Source: Candidatus Parcubacteria bacterium
GTDB lineage: Bacteria > Patescibacteriota > Patescibacteriia > UBA1558 > GWA2-36-10
Direction: 5' to 3'
Length of the DNA: 11,851 bases
NCBI GenBank assembly: GCA_023246135.1
Contig: JAHFJB010000002.1
Span: forward strand, 1 to 11,851
Below, in pieces: positions 7,869 through 11,851 of this stretch. The translations under genes and the position numbers were made by a program. Each line of letters opens with the position of its first letter. Position 1 is the stretch's first letter. The notes under the pieces are model-generated. The model was not told the DNA's origin, did not search any database, and saw only the letters and a list, made by a program, of their open reading frames with translations.

Positions 7869-9617
7869 TTATTTTTCTAAAATAGCTTTTATGCGGCGGA
7901 CGCCAGCTGATGAGGATTCTTCTTTGCTTATTTTGAAGTGTCCTAATTCACTAGTATTATCAACGTGTGGACCACCGCAAATCTCTTTAGAGAAATCACC
8001 CATAGTATAAACCCTTACCTTTTCTCCATATTTATGCTCAAAAGAGCCTAAAGCGCCATATTTTTTGGCTTCAGCCAAGGTCATTTCCTGCCAAGTGACT
8101 GGCAGTTTTTTATCAATTTGCTCATTGACTATGTCTTCTGCTAGTTTGATCTGCTCAGGTGTTAATTTGTCTGGATAAGCAAAATCAAAGCGAATTCGTT
8201 CTTCATTGATATTACTGCCCTTTTGCTCTACGCCATCGCCCAAGACCATTCTTAAGGCTTGGAGCATCAAATGGGCAGCCGTATGGTGTCTTTTGGTGTT
8301 ATCTTTGTCATCAGCTAGACCGCCCTTAAACATGCCGGCTGAAGCTGTGCGAGATAGGTCTTGATGTTTTTGAAATTCAGCTTGGTATTTTTCTTTACTT
8401 AAATTAAGTCCGGCTTCTTGGGCTAGTTCCAAGGTTATTTCTAAAGGAAATCCATAACTAGTATATAGATCAAAGGCGGTTTTTTCATTCAATTTTTTAG
8501 AAGCAACAAGTTTTTCAAATTGTTTCAAACCTTTACTTAGGGTATTTCTAAATTTATTTTCTTCTTTGATTAATTCTTCCAAAATAAATTTTTCATTTTT
8601 TTCTAATTCAGGATAATCAGTTTTATAATCTTTAATAATTACTTCAGCCAACTGGCTAGTAAAATTTTGCTCTAAGCCCAGAGCTTTGCCAAAGCGAATG
8701 GCCCGTCTGATAATACGGCGCAAAACATAGCCCTGATCTTTGTTGGATGGTGTAATGCCCTTACGATCACCTGACATAAACACGGCAGTTCTGATATGAT
8801 CAGCTATAATGCGAAAAGATTTTTTATCAGTTTCATATTTTTTACCTGATAGTTTTTCAATGGCTTTGATAATCGGCTGAAACAATTCAGTTAAATAATT
8901 ATCATCATAGCCATTGAGGACTGCTAGGGTTCTTTCCAAACCCATACCGGTATCGATGTTTTTTTGTTTTAAAGACTCAAATTGTCCAGTGGCAGTTTTG
9001 TTGTATTGCATTAAGACATCATTCCAAATCTCTACCCATTGATTGTCTTCTGGGTCAAACTTGGCTGGAGCCGCGGCATTACCAGTCCAATAAAACATTT
9101 CCGTATCTGGTCCACACGGCCCAGTGGTGCCAGCTGGTCCCCACCAATTGTCAGTTATTTTGGCAATGCGTTCTGGTTTAACGCCAAGAGCTAGCCAATA
9201 TTTTTCTGATTGGGCATCATAATCTGGTAAATTTTCATTGCCGCCAAAAATGCTAACAGCAATTTTTTCTTTATCTAATCTTAAAATTTTTGTTAAGAAT
9301 TCCCAGGAATATTCAATGGCTTCTTTTTTAAAATAGTTTCCCAAAGACCAGTTTCCCAACATCTCAAAAAAAGTATGATGGACATTATCCCCCACCTCAT
9401 CGATATCGCTAGTCCTGACGCATTTTTGCACACTGACCAGCCTTTGACCATGGGGATGCTTTTCGCCCAGTAGATATGGCACCAAGGGATGCATGCCGGC
9501 TGTAGTAAACAAGACAGTTGGGTCATTGTCTGGAATCAAAGATGCGGCTGATATCAGCTCGTGTCCTTGGCTTTGAAAATATTGAAAAAATTTGTTTTTT
9601 AAATCTTTAGCTGTCAT
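7869..9617 (-). CDS. alaS: Alanyl-tRNA synthetase, short form lacking the linker barrel and C-Ala domain
   Basis: The enzyme attaches alanine to tRNA-Ala. Class II signatures are visible: motif 2 around VQKCVRTSDIDEV and HHTFFEMLGNWS (63-91), and motif 3 around GMGLERTL (224-231). The tRNA-recognition helical region follows (about 260-420). An editing domain with H445-TAA-H449 and C547-GGP-H551 ends the protein at 582. E. coli AlaRS has about 876 residues. Missing here are the beta-barrel between catalytic and editing domains (which carries a YxESGGQxGD-type motif) and the whole C-terminal C-Ala domain. The chain passes from GMFKGGLADD (428-437) almost directly into RHHTAAHL. The end looks natural (RRIKAILEK then TAA). 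It is the first gene of the operon, with a near-perfect promoter at 9665-9693 and a leader of about 40 nt without Shine-Dalgarno. Confidence 0.96.
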   Translation of the reverse strand: MTAKDLKNKFFQYFQSQGHELISAASLIPDNDPTVLFTTAGMHPLVPYLLGEKHPHGQRLVSVQKCVRTSDIDEVGDNVHHTFFEMLGNWSLGNYFKKEAIEYSWEFLTKILRLDKEKIAVSIFGGNENLPDYDAQSEKYWLALGVKPERIAKITDNWWGPAGTTGPCGPDTEMFYWTGNAAAPAKFDPEDNQWVEIWNDVLMQYNKTATGQFESLKQKNIDTGMGLERTLAVLNGYDDNYLTELFQPIIKAIEKLSGKKYETDKKSFRIIADHIRTAVFMSGDRKGITPSNKDQGYVLRRIIRRAIRFGKALGLEQNFTSQLAEVIIKDYKTDYPELEKNEKFILEELIKEENKFRNTLSKGLKQFEKLVASKKLNEKTAFDLYTSYGFPLEITLELAQEAGLNLSKEKYQAEFQKHQDLSRTASAGMFKGGLADDKDNTKRHHTAAHLMLQALRMVLGDGVEQKGSNINEERIRFDFAYPDKLTPEQIKLAEDIVNEQIDKKLPVTWQEMTLAEAKKYGALGSFEHKYGEKVRVYTMGDFSKEICGGPHVDNTSELGHFKISKEESSSAGVRRIKAILEK

Positions 9618-9626
9618 GGCTTTTAG

Positions 9627-9655
9627 CTTAAAAAACCATTATTTAAGCAATGGTT
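9627..9655 (-). promoter_or_regulatory. Possible pseudoknot/attenuator in the alaS leader
   Basis: In the minus-strand leader AACCATT (9655-9649) pairs with AATGGTT (9640-9634), followed by TTTT, which resembles a weak intrinsic terminator. The 8-nt loop GCTTAAAT contains GCTTAAA, complementary to TTTAAGC (9633-9627) just downstream. The two 7-bp pairings could coexist as an H-type pseudoknot or exclude one another. The element ends about 9 nt before the alaS ATG. A regulatory role is inferred from position only. Confidence 0.4.
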
Positions 9656-9664
9656 ATCCCCTCA

Positions 9665-9693
9665 ATTATACGAAATTTGGGCTAAATAGTCAA
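9665..9693 (-). promoter_or_regulatory. Strong sigma-70-type promoter of the alaS operon
   Basis: On the minus strand TTGACT (9688-9693) is followed after 17 nt by TATAAT (9665-9670). The boxes match 5/6 and 6/6 with ideal spacing. The expected transcript start is near 9658, giving a leader of about 40 nt. It is back to back with the plus-strand promoter at 9703-9732, with 9 bp between the two -35 boxes. Confidence 0.85.
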
Positions 9694-9702
9694 TATTTTG
9701 AT

Positions 9703-9732
9703 TTGACAAAAATCAGGCATATTTGCTATATT
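9703..9732 (+). promoter_or_regulatory. Strong promoter of the orphan small gene, with extended -10
   Basis: TTGACA (9703-9708) matches consensus perfectly. After 18 nt comes TATATT (9727-9732, 5/6), preceded by TGC, which gives a TGn extended -10. The expected transcript start is near 9739. The orientation fits the gene at 9801-10121 with its Shine-Dalgarno and terminator. Confidence 0.85.
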
Positions 9733-9741
9733 TTGGGCGAC

Positions 9742-9767
9742 AGCAGGGCTTGCCAGCTCTGGCTGCT
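9742..9767 (+). promoter_or_regulatory. Stem-loop at the 5' end of the orphan gene's mRNA
   Basis: GCCA (9752-9755) and TGGC (9760-9763) enclose a 4-nt loop. AGCA (9742-9745) can pair with TGCT (9764-9767) outside a 6-nt bulge. The hairpin would sit almost at the transcript's 5' end, about 20 nt before the Shine-Dalgarno. It may protect the mRNA or tune translation. The stems are short, so this is a suggestion only. Confidence 0.3.
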
Positions 9768-9786
9768 ATGGGGGACAAAAGGTTCA

Positions 9787-9792
9787 AGGAGG
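9787..9792 (+). promoter_or_regulatory. Full Shine-Dalgarno AGGAGG of the orphan gene
   Basis: AGGAGG lies 8 nt before ATG 9801 and decides this start over in-frame upstream candidates such as ATG 9768, which has no ribosome binding site. It is the only complete Shine-Dalgarno I find before any gene in the window. Confidence 0.85.
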
Positions 9793-9800
9793 ACCTCAGG

Positions 9801-10121
9801 ATGAAGCTTCTTATCATTGGTGAAGACGAGGCCAACTATGGCCACATCTGCCTCAGGCTTCCTGGTCATCAACTCACTTTCTGTGATACGGTGGCCACGG
9901 CTCTTGTGGTAGAAACTCCTCTCGTTTCCTTCGATCGTGTTTTCGTCATAGTCGAAGGCAATTTCCGTGAATCTGTCCGTGTTCTTTCCGAGCATTTCAG
10001 TCGCCTCGACCTCTTACACCACTACTATGAGAACGTGAGTTTTCTTCCTCGTTCTCCGATGTATTGGCCAATAGAGGTCAACAAGTCAGTAGCTGGACGG
10101 GCTACAATGCGAAAGATTTAG
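9801..10121 (+). CDS. Orphan 106-residue protein, possibly receiver-like fold, function unknown
   Basis: The protein begins MKLLIIGEDEANYG and ends with VAGRATMRKI. I recognise no family. The pattern hydrophobic strand (2-6), acidic residues (GEDE), helix, strand (HQLTF), helix, strand (DRVFVIVEG) and helix (RESVRVLSEHF) resembles a small alpha/beta fold such as a degenerate response-regulator receiver, but this is only a guess from the order of elements. It has no signal peptide or membrane segment. It is the only plus-strand gene here and has its own near-perfect promoter, AGGAGG and a strong terminator. Codons differ from its neighbours: Leu is mostly CTT/CTC and Arg mostly CGT/CGC. Base composition is also higher in GC (34 of 60 in 9841-9900, against 22 of 60 in 9181-9240 within alaS). 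Recent transfer or very high expression are both possible. Confidence 0.75.
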   Translation: MKLLIIGEDEANYGHICLRLPGHQLTFCDTVATALVVETPLVSFDRVFVIVEGNFRESVRVLSEHFSRLDLLHHYYENVSFLPRSPMYWPIEVNKSVAGRATMRKI

Positions 10122-10134
10122 GAATCAGGGGCGC

Positions 10135-10181
10135 CTGCCTCGAGTCACATGGTCCGCGGGACCGACTCGAGGCAGTTTTTT
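10135..10181 (+). terminator. Strong rho-independent terminator of the orphan gene
   Basis: CTGCCTCGAGTC (10135-10146) pairs perfectly over 12 bp with GACTCGAGGCAG (10164-10175). Inside, GGTCC (10151-10155) and GGACC (10159-10163) add 5 bp around a GCG loop, with ACAT as a one-sided bulge. TTTTTT (10176-10181) follows directly. It starts 13 nt after the stop codon. Confidence 0.93.
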
Positions 10182-10184
10182 GTT

Positions 10185-10445
10185 TTATTAAAAAAAGCGA
10201 AACCGGTTGACTCAATAGCCAACCGGTGTTGCAAATTTGTGGAGGTGGGTCGTCCCCCGCTACCGCTGTTCCGCTTGAGACTCGTGCTCCTGTGCAAGTC
10301 TCTCTTGATCTATGTCCACTTTAGGACAACCCACCTCTCTAATATTGATAGGGCCGAAACCAAGCGTCCACCCACTCGCCAGTGTTGGATTTTCACGCCC
10401 GGATCGGCCCCCATCATTTGCAAAGGCAAGAACCGTAGTTACTAA
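10185..10445 (-). ncRNA. Candidate structured non-coding RNA, no known family recognised
   Basis: This stretch of about 250 nt has a promoter (10449-10477), a terminator (10190-10227) and no convincing frame on its strand. Its ends pair: ATTTGCAA at 10229-10236 with its complement at 10416-10423 (8 bp). Inside are two arms. Arm A closes with 7 bp (10351-10357 with 10404-10410), then 4 bp (10364-10367 with 10395-10398) and a CACT/AGTG hairpin (10373-10384). Arm B closes with 14 bp (10242-10255 with 10324-10337), where the one non-Watson-Crick position is G-U if the minus strand is the RNA but C-A if the plus strand is. Inside arm B is a hairpin with 6 bp plus 3 bp around a 2-nt bulge (10277-10302). 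It lacks the signatures I know for RNase P, tmRNA and SRP RNA. Confidence 0.65.
10190..10227 (-). terminator. Probable terminator of the candidate ncRNA
   Basis: ACCGGTTG (10220-10227 on the minus strand) pairs perfectly over 8 bp with CAACCGGT (10209-10202) around a 10-nt loop. On the minus strand TTCGC separates the stem from a run of seven T (10196-10190). The U-tract is 5 nt from the stem, which is slightly far, so it may be weaker than its plus-strand partner. Confidence 0.65.
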
Positions 10446-10448
10446 TAT

Positions 10449-10477
10449 ATACTAAAACAAGCTTGACAGTTCGTCAA
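10449..10477 (-). promoter_or_regulatory. Probable promoter of the candidate ncRNA
   Basis: On the minus strand TTGACG (10472-10477, 5/6) is followed after 17 nt by TAGTAT (10449-10454, 4/6). The -35 box overlaps the TGA stop of the TIM-barrel gene. The expected start of transcription is near 10442, shortly before the self-complementary region begins. The AT-rich TATATA next to the -10 leaves the exact box uncertain. Confidence 0.5.
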
Positions 10478-11145
10478 TCGGCCAATAATTTTTCTATATA
10501 TTCTTTAGCAGCTAATTGCTGGCTTATATTATTTATGAGTTCTAGAGCCATGATTGGAGCTAGATATTTTTTGTATTTAAGCAGGTAATCAAAATCACTC
10601 AAGTCACTATAAAAATGTTCACAATATTCGCCCTTGAGATTGACTTGGTTTTTTACAGCGCTGATATGCCCACAGCCAATATGCACTTGATCCACTAGTC
10701 CCATAGTATGATCGTATAAGTTATGTTCAACCAATCTATTGTTTTCCAAATGAGAAAAGTCTAAACAAAGCCCGGCAAATTCATTAATTTCTTCTATAGT
10801 CAAAGGTAAGGTAGTATTTTCTACGTATATTAAATTTTTATATTTGTTTAAGTCGTGTTGAAGCGGAAATTCTCTCAAACTATGAATATTAAATAATTTG
10901 GTTTTATAATTTTTTATAAAATATTCCATTTCTTCTAGAGTGACATCTGAACCTAAGTGTATAAAAGGAATAGATTTTACGGAGGTTTTTTTTAGAAGTT
11001 CATAAAGCTCAGGCCGCTTGTCAGCTTTAAGGCCAGTCAAAAAAAGGCAAACTTCAGTTAATTTTAAATCAGTCACTTCTTGAATTTTGAATTGCCAGGC
11101 TGCTCCCCAAGTAGTAGTGATGGTTGGCAATATTTTTATATTCAT
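10474..11145 (-). CDS. Endonuclease IV/xylose-isomerase-like TIM-barrel protein, function unknown
   Basis: The strand ends carry polar residues in the order typical of the xylose-isomerase-like (AP endonuclease 2) superfamily: His63 (IPFIHLG), His88 (FNIHSL), Glu109 (IYVENT), Asp129 and His132 (LDFSH), His155 (QVHIGCGH) and Glu202 (MALELI). The D-x-x-H pair and these Glu residues correspond to metal ligands of endonuclease IV (E145, D179, H182, H216, E261, from memory). The D-x-H pair that completes the third metal site there is not obvious here. At 223 residues it is shorter than endonuclease IV (about 280). It could be an isomerase, epimerase or hydrolase acting on a sugar or nucleic acid. 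It starts 18 nt after the upstream gene's stop, so both are probably in one operon. No Shine-Dalgarno is present. Confidence 0.65.
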   Translation of the reverse strand: MNIKILPTITTTWGAAWQFKIQEVTDLKLTEVCLFLTGLKADKRPELYELLKKTSVKSIPFIHLGSDVTLEEMEYFIKNYKTKLFNIHSLREFPLQHDLNKYKNLIYVENTTLPLTIEEINEFAGLCLDFSHLENNRLVEHNLYDHTMGLVDQVHIGCGHISAVKNQVNLKGEYCEHFYSDLSDFDYLLKYKKYLAPIMALELINNISQQLAAKEYIEKLLAD

Positions 11146-11163
11146 AAATTAGTTAATTTTAAA

Positions 11164-11851
11164 CTATTTAACCATTTTTATTGTCCCGTCTTTAGTATAG
11201 ACTGTCACATACGTAAAATTGGCAGAATTAAAATCATCAGGGTTAGATGATTCATAAGATAATTCCACTGTAATACAAGTTGGGCAAATATCAGTATTTA
11301 TATTGGTGATAGTTAGATTATAACCCCTATTATTGACATATTCATCACTGTTTAGAACATATTTTTTTGCTAATTGGGTAGCTTTGTCAACCTCATTGCC
11401 CTGGCTAATGGTAGTGTTTTGACTATCAAGTATTTTTTCTTGATTAGATCCAGAGCTGCTGCTTGGGCAAGATTCTTCCCAAGTTCTTAGGCATTTATTC
11501 TTAGATTCGCACCAGCTATACCCAGCGGCTATAAGGCAATTATGCTCATCTTTTTGACCACCGATAAGCTCCGGAGAAAAACTACATTGTATTCTTAGAT
11601 CAAAAGTCTTAGGGTTTGGTACTTCGCCTAAAGACGATCCTTCCCAAGTCAAACAGACAATGTTGTCTTTTCTATAGCCGGCAGTACTGCCGACCTTATC
11701 AGCAAAAATATTAAAAGGGTCACTGCTAAAATTTTGTTTCTCTAAAAAACTTTTGATTTTGTCCAGATGCCGGCCAGATAATTGGATAGCGTCAATGTTA
11801 TAACCAATAAGCTCAATCTGCCCATCAACACTTTTGCCCTTACTGCTGTAC
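11164..11851 (-). CDS. Cysteine-containing, probably exported protein, C-terminal 228 residues
   Basis: The frame is open from the right window edge to TAG at 11164-11166, so the N-terminus is outside. A TTG at 11652 is internal, since coding continues upstream (RKDNIVCLTWEG). Three parts can be seen. The first contains IELIGYNIDAI and ends near VCLTWEG. The second is a compact cysteine motif: C, then AAGYSWC, then NKCL, then W-E-E-x-C, probably two disulfides. The third, after a Ser-rich linker, is an alpha/beta part with CPTC and ends in VTVYTKDGTIKMVK. From memory, the cysteine motif recurs in exported or lipoproteins of patescibacteria and archaea. Paired cysteines and a low-complexity linker fit a location outside the cytoplasm. 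The function is unknown. Confidence 0.7.
   Translation of the reverse strand, partial: YSSKGKSVDGQIELIGYNIDAIQLSGRHLDKIKSFLEKQNFSSDPFNIFADKVGSTAGYRKDNIVCLTWEGSSLGEVPNPKTFDLRIQCSFSPELIGGQKDEHNCLIAAGYSWCESKNKCLRTWEESCPSSSSGSNQEKILDSQNTTISQGNEVDKATQLAKKYVLNSDEYVNNRGYNLTITNINTDICPTCITVELSYESSNPDDFNSANFTYVTVYTKDGTIKMVK

Noticed and set aside
9723-9800. Upstream starts for the orphan gene (frame open from 9723; ATG 9768)
   Set aside because: The first candidate lies before the predicted transcript start, and ATG 9768 has no Shine-Dalgarno. AGGAGG at 9787-9792 fits ATG 9801.
9726-9995. Minus-strand open frame of 89 codons opposite the orphan gene
   Set aside because: It has no ribosome binding site and ends inside the promoter region; the plus-strand frame has promoter, AGGAGG and terminator in register.
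10149-10445. Plus-strand open frame of 98 codons
   Set aside because: It begins inside the terminator hairpin, has no ribosome binding site, runs across the strongly self-complementary region, and its translation looks arbitrary.
10185-10445. Identification as RNase P RNA, tmRNA, SRP RNA or 6S RNA
   Set aside because: I looked for the conserved P4 segments of RNase P, the tRNA-like ends of tmRNA, the SRP domain IV sequence and the simple rod with central bubble of 6S RNA. None fits; GGTTTCG and CCTCCAC only superficially recall tmRNA.
9627-10473. tRNA gene, CRISPR array or insertion sequence in the gene-poor stretch
   Set aside because: There is no cloverleaf with a T-loop, no regularly spaced direct repeats, no transposase and no flanking terminal repeats or target duplications that I can see.
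11650-11652. TTG start for the right-edge gene
   Set aside because: The frame is open upstream to the window edge with protein-like sequence containing a further Cys (DNIVCLTWEG), so the TTG is an internal Leu codon.

Overview
The window looks like a chromosomal segment of a reduced, AT-rich bacterium, most probably a member of the Patescibacteria (Candidate Phyla Radiation). This assignment is inferred from four things: a very short alanyl-tRNA synthetase that lacks two domains, a SecA with an extra segment in its first nucleotide-binding domain, a tandem WY-type repeat in front of an S41 protease, and almost no Shine-Dalgarno sequences before the genes. There is no ribosomal marker in the window, so the placement is moderate in confidence.

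Layout. All the ordinary genes lie on the minus strand, so they are transcribed from high to low coordinates. At the right edge are the 3' part of a cysteine-containing, probably exported protein (11164 to beyond the edge) and an endonuclease IV/xylose-isomerase-like TIM-barrel protein (10474-11145). Next comes a GC-richer island (about 9740-10440) with two convergent units. One is a plus-strand gene for a 106-residue orphan protein, with its own strong promoter, a full Shine-Dalgarno and a strong terminator. The other is a minus-strand unit with a promoter, an extensively self-complementary body of about 250 nt and a terminator, but no convincing reading frame; it is best explained as a structured non-coding RNA. 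This island is the most novel part of the window.

Left of the island, a near-consensus promoter drives what looks like one long operon: alaS, hpf, secA, a cupin, a Nudix hydrolase and an MTH1-like Nudix hydrolase. Gaps are 4-24 nt except for 62 nt before the last gene. The alaS leader contains a hairpin whose loop can pair with the bases just downstream, forming a possible pseudoknot or attenuator. A further promoter at the end of the operon drives a membrane glycosyltransferase of family 2, an exported S41 (CtpA-like) peptidase and the start of an unidentified acidic protein that runs off the left edge.

Functionally the main operon joins translation (AlaRS, ribosome hibernation), protein export (SecA) and nucleotide sanitation (Nudix). 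The downstream group concerns the cell envelope. The hpf-secA order is also found in Firmicutes.
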